A stretch of DNA of 64,000 bases from Sphingobacterium sp. BN32 (lineage in GTDB: Bacteria > Bacteroidota > Bacteroidia > Sphingobacteriales > Sphingobacteriaceae), in assembly GCF_030503615.1 (NCBI RefSeq), contig NZ_CP129963.1:372001-436000 (forward strand), written 5' to 3'. The translations under genes and the position numbers were made by a program. Positions 18,509-27,055 of this stretch are shown piece after piece. Within the stretch, counting starts at the first letter, position 1; each line of letters starts with the position of its first letter. The notes beneath the pieces were generated by a model. The model was not told the DNA's origin, ran no database searches, and was given only the letters and a program-made list of their open reading frames with translations.

Positions 18509-18868
18509 TTAAATTCCAGCGAACAGACTATTATATTGTTCGCCTAGGATCGGAACAACTTTCTGCTTGCCATTTGCTGCATTCATGATCCCAATTATCC
18601 ACATGATGACGCCGACAAGGACCCCAACAATGGAAATAATCCAGCCAATATAGGGGATGTAGGAAAGTATGCTTACAGCGAATAACGTAATAATGATTCC
18701 TAACGATTGGCGGATGTGAAATCTCGCAAACTCATTTTTCTTCTCATTATTCAAGACGAATGCAATAATTAACCCAATTAATGTTAGATAAGCAATGATA
18801 GCGATGTTCTTGCCATCATCAATGCTGTTTTGGGGCTGATTGTCCATGGGATTTAGGGGTGTCTCCAT
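18509..18868 (-). CDS. DUF4870-type small membrane protein
   Basis: 119 residues with an N-terminal soluble Asn/Pro/Gln-rich part (1-18) and three hydrophobic segments (about 22-40, 54-70, 73-96). The core NIAIIAYLTLIGLIIAFVLN and EFARFHIRQSLGI matches the DUF4870 (Tic20-like) family as remembered. Function of the family is not known to me. Single gene with its own terminator. Confidence 0.8.
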   Translation of the reverse strand: METPLNPMDNQPQNSIDDGKNIAIIAYLTLIGLIIAFVLNNEKKNEFARFHIRQSLGIIITLFAVSILSYIPYIGWIISIVGVLVGVIMWIIGIMNAANGKQKVVPILGEQYNSLFAGI

Positions 18869-19017
18869 AAGTTATAGTGTTATAGTTTCTATTAAATGTA
18901 AGATAAATATTTGATAATGATGGACATAAAAACCTTATATTTTAGCGATCTTTACGCATATAAAGAACGGAAACAAACTCTACAAGTTACTTGTTGATAA
19001 AGCAAGATGAACAAACT

Positions 19018-19245
19018 ATGGAAGAAAAAACAATACAATACCCGCATCCGAATGGAGAGATCACGGTATTATGGAAGCCGGAGCGATGCGAACATGCGGC
19101 AATCTGTGTGAAGATGTTGCCTCAAGTTTATAACCCCAAAGATCGTCCCTGGTTGAAGCCCGAAAATGCTCAAACCGAAGACTTGATCGAACAGATTAAT
19201 CAATGTCCTTCGGGGGCTCTGTCGTATATTGATAACCGCAGTTAG
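19018..19245 (+). CDS. YjdI-like iron-sulfur cluster protein
   Basis: 75 residues from ATG 19018 (a TTG at 18991 would add nine unsupported residues). The pattern RCEHAAICVKMLPQVY ... QCPSGAL is that of the divergent mono-cluster ferredoxin family Fer4_19, called the YjdI family. Three cysteines are visible (in CEH, ICV and QCP). Such proteins are small cytosolic Fe-S proteins of uncertain role, often found beside acetyltransferases; here it stands alone. Confidence 0.85.
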   Translation: MEEKTIQYPHPNGEITVLWKPERCEHAAICVKMLPQVYNPKDRPWLKPENAQTEDLIEQINQCPSGALSYIDNRS

Positions 19246-19270
19246 CATTTAAAGAAAAGTCTACAAAATA

Positions 19271-19305
19271 AAAAAGGTGTTAAACATTACGTTTAACACC
19301 TTTTT
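19271..19305. terminator. Bidirectional terminator between the Fe-S gene and the tRNAs
   Basis: 15-bp perfect stem from AAAAAGGTGTTAAAC to GTTTAACACCTTTTT with a 5-base ATTAC loop. It terminates both the + strand gene and the minus-strand tRNA-Asp cluster. Confidence 0.9.
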
Positions 19306-19312
19306 ACTTTAG

Positions 19313-19386
19313 CGGTCTGGACGGGACTCGAACCCGCGACCCCATGCGTGACAGGCATGTATTCTAACCAGCTGAACTACCAGACC
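19313..19386 (-). tRNA. tRNA-Asp (GTC), copy 1
   Basis: 74 bases on the minus strand: acceptor GGTCTGG / CCAGACC, T-arm CGGGTTCGAGTCCCG, anticodon loop CTGTCAC with anticodon GTC, discriminator G. The three bases after the discriminator are CTA, so CCA is not encoded. Confidence 0.97.
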
Positions 19387-19434
19387 TAACGTTTAAAAAG
19401 ATTTTAATGACCCAATCGTGATTGGGTATTTTGG

Positions 19435-19508
19435 CGGTCTGGACGGGACTCGAACCCGCGACCCCATGCGTGACAGGCATGTATTCTAACCAGCTGAACT
19501 ACCAGACC
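19435..19508 (-). tRNA. tRNA-Asp (GTC), copy 2, with encoded CCA
   Basis: Identical body to copies 1 and 3. Here the bases after the discriminator G read CCA (19432-19434), so this copy alone encodes the 3' CCA. A small hairpin CCAATC/GATTGG lies between it and copy 1. Confidence 0.97.
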
Positions 19509-19592
19509 TTAAATCTTTTTAATTGTTGTTAAAGAACGTTGTCGAAGGTTGCCCTTCATTAAAAAAGAGTATCGCACTCTCTTTATTTTTAG

Positions 19593-19666
19593 CGGTCTGG
19601 ACGGGACTCGAACCCGCGACCCCATGCGTGACAGGCATGTATTCTAACCAGCTGAACTACCAGACC
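19593..19666 (-). tRNA. tRNA-Asp (GTC), copy 3
   Basis: Same 74-base sequence; no encoded CCA (CTA follows the discriminator). It is the first of the cluster in transcription direction, downstream of prfA on the same strand. A GAGT/ACTC hairpin lies between copies 3 and 2. Confidence 0.97.
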
Positions 19667-19739
19667 ATTGCCCTTCTTTTGAGAAGGTGTGCAAATATAG
19701 TGTTTATTTCTATATTCGCTAATAAAATTTTGAAAAATC

Positions 19740-20813
19740 TTACTCTACAGCGCCTTCTTTCATCTTTTCTGCATTCTCAGCAAACTGTAGCGCATCGATA
19801 ATATCCTGAATATCACCATCCATAATGCTCGGAAGATTATACATCGTCAAACCAATACGATGTTCTGTAACACGGCCTTGTGGATAGTTATAAGTTCTGA
19901 TTTTTGCAGATCTGTCACCGGTAGAAACCATTGTCTTACGTTTCGCCGCAACATCCCCATGCTTTTTCTGAACCTCAAGCTCGTAAAGCTTATTACGTAA
20001 CATCTCCATCGCCAATTCCCGGTTGGCTAATTGCGAACGCTCAACCTGGCAAACAACAACAATACCACTTGGTTTGTGGGTCAATTGTACTTTCGTCTCT
20101 ACTTTATTGACGTTCTGACCACCAGCACCCCCTGAACGTGAAGTCTGCATCTCAATATCGCCAGGGTTGATTTCCACATCCACCTCTTCAGCCTCCGGTA
20201 AAACCGCTACTGATGCTGCTGATGTATGCACGCGACCTTGCGTCTCAGTATCCGGAACACGTTGAACGCGGTGAACGCCAGACTCATATTTAAGCTGACC
20301 ATATACATCATCGCCGATTACTTTCAGAATCACCTCTTTGTAACCACCAGAAGTACCTTCAGTAACATCCATCACCTCGTTTCTCCAGCCTTTCGTCTCA
20401 AAATAACGAGTGTACATACGGTAAAGATCGCCCGCAAATAAAGCAGCCTCATCACCACCCGTACCACCACGGATCTCGATAATCGCATTCTTAGCATCCT
20501 CAGGATCTTTCGGAATCAACATCAAGCGGATTTCCTCCTCCTTCTCTTCCTTATCCGTCCAAAGAATATCCAATTCCTCTTTTGCCATCTCACGCAGCTC
20601 CTGATCTTTCTCGTTCGCTAAAATATCCTTGTTCGTGTCGATGTTGCTAACTATATTTTTATAGATATGGTATTGCTCTACGATCTTAGACAAGTCCTTA
20701 TATTCCTTGTTTAGTTTCGCAAAACGTTTCATATCGCTAATGGTATCCGGATTGCTTAATTCAGCTTCAACCTCTTCCCATCTTTCTTTTATCGCTTGTA
20801 ATTTCTCTAACAT
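19740..20813 (-). CDS. prfA: Peptide chain release factor 1
   Basis: Recognises UAA and UAG and triggers peptide release on the ribosome. ATG 20813 gives 357 residues beginning [16 protein letters not shown], the normal RF1 start; the longer frame to 20873 runs through the promoter. The release motif GGQ is at 231-233 ([11 protein letters not shown]) and the stop-codon tripeptide position reads PDT at 187-189 instead of the textbook PAT/PVT, within [13 protein letters not shown]. The same-strand tRNA-Asp genes follow. Confidence 0.96.
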   Translation of the reverse strand: MLEKLQAIKERWEEVEAELSNPDTISDMKRFAKLNKEYKDLSKIVEQYHIYKNIVSNIDTNKDILANEKDQELREMAKEELDILWTDKEEKEEEIRLMLIPKDPEDAKNAIIEIRGGTGGDEAALFAGDLYRMYTRYFETKGWRNEVMDVTEGTSGGYKEVILKVIGDDVYGQLKYESGVHRVQRVPDTETQGRVHTSAASVAVLPEAEEVDVEINPGDIEMQTSRSGGAGGQNVNKVETKVQLTHKPSGIVVVCQVERSQLANRELAMEMLRNKLYELEVQKKHGDVAAKRKTMVSTGDRSAKIRTYNYPQGRVTEHRIGLTMYNLPSIMDGDIQDIIDALQFAENAEKMKEGAVE

Positions 20814-20870
20814 ATCTGTGTAATTCGTTTCCCATAGTGCCCTAATCCATTGATTAGGCGAACTAATCGA

Positions 20871-20878
20871 CAAAAATA
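20871..20878 (-). promoter_or_regulatory. Candidate -7 element of prfA
   Basis: Minus-strand TATTTTTG fits TAnnTTTG; no TTG at the -33 distance. Leader about 52 bases. Confidence 0.35.
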
Positions 20879-20907
20879 ACTAAATTTTATCTTTTTTTTC
20901 TTCTTTT

Positions 20908-21237
20908 CTAGTGTGAAGAAACTGCTTTAAGTCCGACAATCGATGCAATCAAGGTCACGATAAAGAATATGCGCCAAAACTCAGCAGGCTCCTTGAAGAT
21001 GAAAATACCCATCAAAACCGTCCCTACAGCGCCAATTCCGGTCCAAACCGCATAGGCAGTACCCAGAGGCAGTGTGCTGGTCGCTTTGATCAATAGCCCC
21101 ATACTGATAGAAACAGAAACTAGAAAACCTAAATACCATAACCATTTTTCCGATCCAACGGCGTCATTTGCTTTACCGATACAAAAGGTAAACATGACCT
21201 CAAACAGGCCACCGATGATAAGTAATATCCAATTCAT
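20908..21237 (-). CDS. SMR-family exporter, SugE/Gdx-like
   Basis: Small multidrug-resistance proton antiporter, inner membrane, four helices in 109 residues. The essential Glu13 lies in GLFEVMF. The segment GTAYAVWTGIGAVGT in helix 3 is the signature of the SugE (Gdx, guanidinium exporter) branch rather than EmrE. It starts 24 bases after lpxH stops, so it is read with it and there is no space for a guanidine riboswitch. A homodimer is likely since no second SMR gene is adjacent. Confidence 0.88.
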   Translation of the reverse strand: MNWILLIIGGLFEVMFTFCIGKANDAVGSEKWLWYLGFLVSVSISMGLLIKATSTLPLGTAYAVWTGIGAVGTVLMGIFIFKEPAEFWRIFFIVTLIASIVGLKAVSSH

Positions 21238-21261
21238 TCTTAAACTATTATGTGTTGTATG

Positions 21262-22026
21262 TTATTCCCAGGTTTTCAGCTGTAATTCTTTTCCATCCCA
21301 AACTGCATAGCTGTGGAAATTGATCCACTCACCCAAATTGATGATCCTACTCTTGTCTGATAAGCTGATGTCATACGGAAGATGTCGATGGCCAAAGATG
21401 AGATAGTCGTACGATTTGCTTTTCAGCAGCTCCTTAGCATAAATAATAAGCCATTCACGATCCTCTCCTAAAAATTGCTCATCCTCGTTATTCGAGATAC
21501 GGCTATGTTTCGACCAACGCTGGGCAATACCAATCCCAAGATTCGGATGTAGACGAGCGAAAAGCCACTGACAAAAGGGACTACGGAAAAACTTCTTCAG
21601 GAATTTATATTTTTTGTCGCCTGGACCTAAGCCATCCCCATGATGTATATAGAATTTCTTACCATCTAAGGTAACTTCCAATTCATCCGAAATAATTTTC
21701 GCCCCGAGTTCATTCTTAAAATAATCAAACATCCACATGTCGTGGTTGCCCTTGAAAAGCGTAATCTTAACGCCCAAGTCGGCTAGTTCTGCCAGTTTGC
21801 CTAAAAAACGAATGTAGCCTCGAGGGACCACCGTACTGTATTCAAACCAAAAATCGAAAATATCGCCTACCAGGTAAAGTTCTTTCGCATCCTGCTTGAT
21901 AGCATCTAACCAACGGATGATTGTTTTTTCTCGCGTAATATTCGCTTCTTTGGGATAGGAACCCAAATGAAAATCCGAAGCAAAATATATTTTATCGCGA
22001 GCGCTCATGAACGCCAAAACTACCAT
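21262..22026 (-). CDS. lpxH: UDP-2,3-diacylglucosamine diphosphatase (LpxH type)
   Basis: Hydrolyses UDP-2,3-diacylglucosamine to lipid X in lipid A synthesis, at the inner face of the membrane. Calcineurin-like metal motifs are all present in order: DFHLG, GDIFDFW, GNHD, HHGDG and GHRHLP. 254 residues from ATG 22026; the ATG at 22008 (MSARDKIYF) is an equally good start. Followed by the SMR gene after 24 bases. Other calcineurin-like lipid phosphatases are possible, but the GDIFDFW context is typical of LpxH. Confidence 0.85.
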   Translation of the reverse strand: MVVLAFMSARDKIYFASDFHLGSYPKEANITREKTIIRWLDAIKQDAKELYLVGDIFDFWFEYSTVVPRGYIRFLGKLAELADLGVKITLFKGNHDMWMFDYFKNELGAKIISDELEVTLDGKKFYIHHGDGLGPGDKKYKFLKKFFRSPFCQWLFARLHPNLGIGIAQRWSKHSRISNNEDEQFLGEDREWLIIYAKELLKSKSYDYLIFGHRHLPYDISLSDKSRIINLGEWINFHSYAVWDGKELQLKTWE

Positions 22027-22056
22027 AATTAATATTTATTATCAAATAATGCTTTT

Positions 22057-22085
22057 TTGAACCGTCGATTATTTCATTAGTTTTG
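22057..22085 (+). promoter_or_regulatory. Promoter of the prolyl oligopeptidase gene
   Basis: TTG 22057-22059, 18 bases, TAGTTTTG 22078-22085. Transcription would start near 22091, which favours ATG 22109 over ATG 22097. Confidence 0.65.
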
Positions 22086-22108
22086 TTTTTGAACTAATGC
22101 AAATAATT

Positions 22109-24256
22109 ATGAAGAAAATCTTAGGTTATGGTGCCCTTGTTCTCAGCATTACCGCCTGCCAACAGGAAAAAACCATTGATTCAAAAACTGATATTAGCGT
22201 GAAACCCTATCCAACAAGCCAAAAAGGAACCCAACAAGACAATTATTTCGGAACACTGGTCGACGACCCTTATCGTTGGTTGGAAGACGATCTCTCTGCA
22301 GATACCAAGAACTGGATCAAAGCCCAAAATGAAGTTACCGACGACTATCTCTCGCAGATTCCCTATCGCGAACAGATTCGGAAGCGCCTCGAAAACCTTT
22401 GGAACTATGAAAAGGAGGGAGCTCCATTTAAAGAAGGCGAATACATTTACTACTATAAAAACAATGGGTTGCAAAACCAACATGTGCTTTATAGAAAGAA
22501 AGGAGAGAAAGGAACCGAGGAAGTATTCTTAGATCCAAATAAATTTTCTGATGATGGCACAACTTCCTTAGCCGGTGTAGACTTCAGTAAAGATGGTTCG
22601 CTTGTCGCATATCAGATTTCCGAAGGGGGCTCTGACTGGCGCAAGGTTATCATCATGAAGGCTGAAGATAAATCCGTAGTCGGTGATACCTTGGTCGATG
22701 TGAAATTTAGTGGCCTTGCATGGAAAGGAAATGAAGGAATTTATTATAGTTCTTATGATAAACCTAAAGAAGGCTCTGCGTTATCCGCAATGACCGATCA
22801 GCATAAGTTATATTTCCACAAGTTGAATACGCCTCAGAATACCGATGAGCTTATATTTGGCGGCCCCACTAAACCCAGACGTTATGTGGGTGGATATTTA
22901 ACAGAGGATGAACGCTTTTTAGTCGTTACAGCGGCGAATACCACTTCAGGCAATGAGCTTTATGTAAAAGATTTAACAAATCCTACGTCTGCTTTTATCA
23001 CGGTTGTAGATAATATGGAGAAAAACCACGCAATCTTAGATAACGAGGGTTCCAAACTCCTGATTTATACCGAACTCAATGCGCCGAATGGTCGCGTCGT
23101 ACAAACTGAAATAACAAACCCTAGCCCTGCGTCCTGGAAAGATCTGATACCCGAAACTGAAAATGTACTCAGCGCTTCGCTTGCTGGCGATAAAATCTTC
23201 GCTACTTATCTTAAGGATGCGATTTCACAGGTTAAACAATTTGACAAATCCGGTAAATTAGAGCGAGAAATTGAACTTCCAGGAATTGGAACGGCTTCAG
23301 GTTTCGGCGGGAAAAAAACTGACAAGGAATTATATTATTCTTTCACGAATTATGTAAACCCGGGAACAATCTATAAGTACGATATTGCTTCTGGCAAATC
23401 AGAAGTGTACAAAACGCCGGCCATCAAATTCGACTTAGCCAATTATGAATCGAAGCAAGTGTTTTACACATCGAAAGATGGCACTAAAGTTCCGATGATC
23501 ATCACCTATAAAAAAGGAATTAAGCTGGACGGAACAAATCCAACCATGCTTTACGCCTATGGTGGATTCAATATCAGCCTGACCCCATCCTTCAGCACTA
23601 GCACGCTCATCTTATTAGAACAAGGCGGTGTTTATGCAGTGGCAAACTTACGTGGTGGTGGTGAATATGGTGAAACCTGGCATGTGGCAGGGACGAAGCT
23701 GAATAAACAAAACGTATTCGATGACTTTATAGCCGCTGCCGAATATTTGATTGCTGAAAAATATACTTCTTCAGATCATCTTGCTATTTCCGGAGCATCC
23801 AACGGCGGTTTATTAGTCGGTGCATGTATGACACAGCGCCCGGAACTCTATAAAGTAGCTTTCCCGGCAGTAGGCGTACTGGATATGCTACGCTATCATA
23901 AATTTACCGCTGGAGCCGGTTGGGCATTTGACTACGGTACAGCCGATGATAGCGCTGAAATGTTTAATTACCTTCAAAAATACTCGCCTTATCACGCGCT
24001 GAAACCGAATACGGCATATCCGGCGACCATGGTAACAACTGCAGATCATGATGACCGTGTCGTACCGGCACACTCCTTCAAATTTGCCGCACGACTGCAA
24101 GAATACAATACCGGTAAGAATCCAACCTTGATTCGTATCGACACAAAAGCAGGTCACGGAGCAGGTAAATCAACCGAAATGGTTATTGCTGAGCAAACTG
24201 ATAAGTGGGCTTTCATGTTCCAAAACATGAATCTCAAATACAGGGATATTAAATAA
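22109..24256 (+). CDS. Prolyl oligopeptidase family serine peptidase, lipoprotein
   Basis: S9A peptidase cutting after proline in short peptides. 715 residues from ATG 22109; signal peptide with lipobox SITAC (Cys17), so it is predicted to be membrane-anchored in the envelope. The propeller domain spans about 70-440 and the alpha/beta-hydrolase domain the rest, with Ser564 (SGASNGG), Asp648 (ADHDDRV) and His682 (KAGHGAG). Length matches secreted prolyl endopeptidases such as the Elizabethkingia enzyme. ATG 22097 would add MQII. Single gene. Confidence 0.93.
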   Translation: MKKILGYGALVLSITACQQEKTIDSKTDISVKPYPTSQKGTQQDNYFGTLVDDPYRWLEDDLSADTKNWIKAQNEVTDDYLSQIPYREQIRKRLENLWNYEKEGAPFKEGEYIYYYKNNGLQNQHVLYRKKGEKGTEEVFLDPNKFSDDGTTSLAGVDFSKDGSLVAYQISEGGSDWRKVIIMKAEDKSVVGDTLVDVKFSGLAWKGNEGIYYSSYDKPKEGSALSAMTDQHKLYFHKLNTPQNTDELIFGGPTKPRRYVGGYLTEDERFLVVTAANTTSGNELYVKDLTNPTSAFITVVDNMEKNHAILDNEGSKLLIYTELNAPNGRVVQTEITNPSPASWKDLIPETENVLSASLAGDKIFATYLKDAISQVKQFDKSGKLEREIELPGIGTASGFGGKKTDKELYYSFTNYVNPGTIYKYDIASGKSEVYKTPAIKFDLANYESKQVFYTSKDGTKVPMIITYKKGIKLDGTNPTMLYAYGGFNISLTPSFSTSTLILLEQGGVYAVANLRGGGEYGETWHVAGTKLNKQNVFDDFIAAAEYLIAEKYTSSDHLAISGASNGGLLVGACMTQRPELYKVAFPAVGVLDMLRYHKFTAGAGWAFDYGTADDSAEMFNYLQKYSPYHALKPNTAYPATMVTTADHDDRVVPAHSFKFAARLQEYNTGKNPTLIRIDTKAGHGAGKSTEMVIAEQTDKWAFMFQNMNLKYRDIK

Positions 24257-24274
24257 ACAAATCTGTTTAAAGAG

Positions 24275-24327
24275 CCAATTAAATGAGAAGAGGTGAACGC
24301 TATGTTCACCTCTTCTCATTTAATTGG
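24275..24327. terminator. Perfect 24-bp hairpin between convergent genes
   Basis: Inverted arms 24275-24298 and 24304-24327 (beginning CCAATTAAATGAGAAGAGG) match over all 24 bases, with a 5-base loop GCTAT. T/A-rich sequence follows. Probably a bidirectional terminator, but unusually long and perfect. Confidence 0.75.
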
Positions 24328-24347
24328 ATAATTTATTTTTTACTTTT

Positions 24348-25604
24348 TTAGTTAATCAGAAGTTCCTCTTCTTTAACCCAAGTAGGCTCTCCCTTTTTCA
24401 TTTTCTCCAAAGTTGCCTGGTAGTCTACCTTTGAATCAGCGTCAGCTTTTGCGATAGCCTTTTCTTGCCACTCAATCGCTTCTTTTGTTTTACCAGCCTT
24501 ATGCAATAGATTCGCATAAGTGTCTAATAATGCCGGATCCTCATTGTTCTCAATAGATTTCTTGCTCCAGCTTAATGCAGCTTCTACGCAAGCAGGATCA
24601 TCGCAGTTCTCAAAAATCGACCAAGCAAAACTATTCAGAACAGAAGGGTCTACTTTCCCGTTTTCAGACGCAATATAACTTTCTACCGCCTCTTTGAAAG
24701 CAGGGTAGTTTTTCTTCTTCAAATAATACTGAGTCTTAAAACCTGCGATATTTTCTTTAATATTGATATCGCTGTATTTTTTTTCAACCTCTGCTAAAAC
24801 ACTTGCTAAGTTGTCTTCTTCCGCATTCCAAACAACAGGCGCAATCTCTGTATTGATGATGGCATTCGCTAAAATGGTATTTGCCTTTCCAGCACCTAAA
24901 GCGGCATCAACCTTCTCTTTATGTTCACGGATAATGCTGAATGCTTTTGATTGTGTGTTTGAAGCACTTTTTAATAGAAATGCCGCATTTTCCTTCGACA
25001 ACAACTCTTCTGTGCTCGAGTTAGCAATCACAGCGTCCTGCGCTCTCTTTTGAAGATTCTTGTCATAAGCTTTCTCTGCTGCCGCTGCAGTTGCTTTTGC
25101 AAGCGCGACATCATTAGGATTCGCTTCGAATTTTTTTACAACAGTCACAAATTGCGTTTCCGGATTTAAGCCTTCACCCGCCTTAGCGATAAAGTCGTCA
25201 GCTTCTGCACCCCCTACAATGCGGTGAACTAATTCACCATTAGGATCGAAAATTAAAAACGTCGGATAAGCGTTAATTGAATAATCTTTAGAGAAACGCT
25301 TCGCCTCCTCGTACCAGGATTTAACATCTGCATTGTCCTCTTTGGTTTGATCCATCTGGATTTTTAGGTTGACAAACTTCTCGTTAAAGAATGTCCCCAC
25401 TTTTTCTTGCGGGAAAACCTCACTCGCCATCCACTTACATGGTCCACACCAAGTTGTGAAGGCATCGACGAAAATATACTTATTCTCAGCCTTAGCCTTT
25501 TCCTTAACTTTGGCCCAAGTCGTATTGTGCTCAAAGTGAATCCCTTTGTCTTGTCCTATCGCCAGAAAGGGAATCGTAAATAACAATAATAGTAGCTTTT
25601 TCAT
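24348..25604 (-). CDS. Exported thioredoxin-like protein with helical repeat C-terminus
   Basis: 418 residues from ATG 25604. Signal peptide ends near AIGQ. A thioredoxin fold (about 25-140) has the redox motif WCGPCKWMA and the cis-proline segment INAYPTFLI. The remaining 270 residues are alanine- and lysine-rich helices with TPR-like units at the end (ALLDTYANLLHKAGKTKEA). Periplasmic disulfide reductase or sensor function is inferred. A near-consensus TATCTTTA lies at 25639-25646 upstream. It is followed on the other side of the hairpin by the convergent peptidase gene. Confidence 0.85.
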   Translation of the reverse strand: MKKLLLLLFTIPFLAIGQDKGIHFEHNTTWAKVKEKAKAENKYIFVDAFTTWCGPCKWMASEVFPQEKVGTFFNEKFVNLKIQMDQTKEDNADVKSWYEEAKRFSKDYSINAYPTFLIFDPNGELVHRIVGGAEADDFIAKAGEGLNPETQFVTVVKKFEANPNDVALAKATAAAAEKAYDKNLQKRAQDAVIANSSTEELLSKENAAFLLKSASNTQSKAFSIIREHKEKVDAALGAGKANTILANAIINTEIAPVVWNAEEDNLASVLAEVEKKYSDINIKENIAGFKTQYYLKKKNYPAFKEAVESYIASENGKVDPSVLNSFAWSIFENCDDPACVEAALSWSKKSIENNEDPALLDTYANLLHKAGKTKEAIEWQEKAIAKADADSKVDYQATLEKMKKGEPTWVKEEELLIN

Positions 25605-25662
25605 AATCAACGTTTATACTAAAAATTTATAGTTTGGGTAAAGATAACAATTAGAAATAAAA

Positions 25663-25690
25663 AAAGCCCTTGAGAAATCAAGGACTTTTA
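25663..25690 (-). terminator. Terminator of the C1-like peptidase gene
   Basis: Stem AAAAG.CCTTGA / TCAAGG.CTTTT around a GAAA loop, with a run of T on the minus strand. Confidence 0.7.
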
Positions 25691-25711
25691 TGTACTTATT
25701 GTTAAATTTGG

Positions 25712-26893
25712 TTAAATACCAAGTTGTTTTTGCATATTCTTAGTTAAAGCTTTCTTGTGAAGCAATAAAGAGATTGTTTTATAACGAACAAATTCTTTTG
25801 TTGCATACATATAACCTTTATAATCGTTTGATACACCCCATGAGTTCTTAACGATATAATATTCCTTACCTGTTTGATCTTTAACTAGACCCACGATGTG
25901 CATGCCATGGTCATCTGTGGTCGTATAATTGTCAAATGCTTCCTGGCGTTGAGCCGCTGTAATTGACGCTTCTGGTTTCGGACCGTTGAACATGTTGTCA
26001 ACCTCCTCTTTGCTCATTTGCTCGATTGGTTTCTCAGGAACAAACGCAACACCATTTTTCCAGCTAAAGCTCTTCTCAGATACGTCGGTCGCCCAAGCAA
26101 CAGTGTATCCATTTTCCAATGCATTGTCAATGATATCCGTTAGGTCATTGATCTTTACATTATAGAAGCTCTCAAAAGACCAGTTGTCAGGAATCAATAG
26201 TACAAATGGCTTGTAATAAGCATGCTCTTCAAAGGAAGAGATACCTACATAGTCATCCGGGTTGATGCCGATAACCTGATCAGCGAAAGTTCTTGGAGTG
26301 TAGGTTTTACCATTATATTGGAATGATTCAGGAACTTCACCTAAGTAAGAATCCATAGCCGCAGTGAATGCTTTTAACCAATCCTTACTTGGTTTTTTGC
26401 TCTTTGCTACATTCTCTGTGATACCTTGCAATAATGGACTCATCTCACCGAAGTTATTACGAGTCTGTCCATCAGGCAATCCCGTATAGACTTCACGGGG
26501 AACAGCACCATATTTTCTGAAGATTGTTAGAACATCATGTAATTGACCACCATCACCTTGTGCCTGTTCGCCATGTAGGCGCACGAAGTTCTTCGCTTTT
26601 TCAATATAGGTGTTGCGGGCAGTATAGATTTGAGAAATCTCAACAGGTTGTTTGCCCATACGAATCATCTCCGACTCCAAAAAAGAGTTCCCTGAGTATG
26701 ACCAACAAGTACCCGATGAGCCTTGATCTTTAATCGATGTATTGCCAAGGTTGATGACTTCAGTAAACTTGAAACCCTCTTTGCTATTGTCGCTAGCATT
26801 CCCTTTTAGCGCATTGATGAGGTTATCTTGAGCTTGCGTTTGTGTTACGGCAAATAAGGCTGCCGCAAATAATATAGATTTGCTCCAATTCAT
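25712..26893 (-). CDS. Exported C1-like cysteine peptidase (bleomycin hydrolase/PepC group)
   Basis: 393 residues from ATG 26893; the upstream GTG at 26920 adds nine residues and is less likely. Signal peptide ends near TQTQAQ. Papain-fold landmarks: oxyanion Gln and nucleophile Cys63 in KDQGSSGTCWSYS, catalytic His in DDHGMHIVG and Asn in VKNSWG. Cytosolic PepC homologues lack the signal peptide, so this form acts in the periplasm or outside. The last residue is isoleucine after a short tail, reminiscent of the PepC C-terminal arm that limits the enzyme to aminopeptidase activity. Confidence 0.9.
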   Translation of the reverse strand: MNWSKSILFAAALFAVTQTQAQDNLINALKGNASDNSKEGFKFTEVINLGNTSIKDQGSSGTCWSYSGNSFLESEMIRMGKQPVEISQIYTARNTYIEKAKNFVRLHGEQAQGDGGQLHDVLTIFRKYGAVPREVYTGLPDGQTRNNFGEMSPLLQGITENVAKSKKPSKDWLKAFTAAMDSYLGEVPESFQYNGKTYTPRTFADQVIGINPDDYVGISSFEEHAYYKPFVLLIPDNWSFESFYNVKINDLTDIIDNALENGYTVAWATDVSEKSFSWKNGVAFVPEKPIEQMSKEEVDNMFNGPKPEASITAAQRQEAFDNYTTTDDHGMHIVGLVKDQTGKEYYIVKNSWGVSNDYKGYMYATKEFVRYKTISLLLHKKALTKNMQKQLGI

Positions 26894-27027
26894 TTGTATG
26901 TAATTTTTATTAAAGTTCACGAATATATAAAATAGTAAAGATTGTGCTTAATCAAATGTGTAAAATTATTAGCACAATGCTGGGGTACTTTTATTAGAAA
27001 GCAAATGCCATTCGACGTACAAAGAAA

Positions 27028-27052
27028 AACGCCCTCTATCTAGAGGGCGTTG
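27028..27052 (-). terminator. Terminator of the TerC gene
   Basis: Stem AACGCCCTCT / AGAGGGCGTT with a 4-base loop; A-run on the + strand gives T-rich RNA on the minus strand. Confidence 0.8.
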
Positions 27053-27055
27053 ATA

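Noticed and set aside
19523..19801. 92-residue + strand ORF over the third tRNA
   Set aside because: It is the translation of the tRNA-Asp gene read antisense (AVWTGLEPATPC...), a well-known false gene, and runs into prfA.
21238..21261. Guanidine riboswitch before the SugE-like gene
   Set aside because: Only 24 bases separate it from lpxH; no room for the aptamer.
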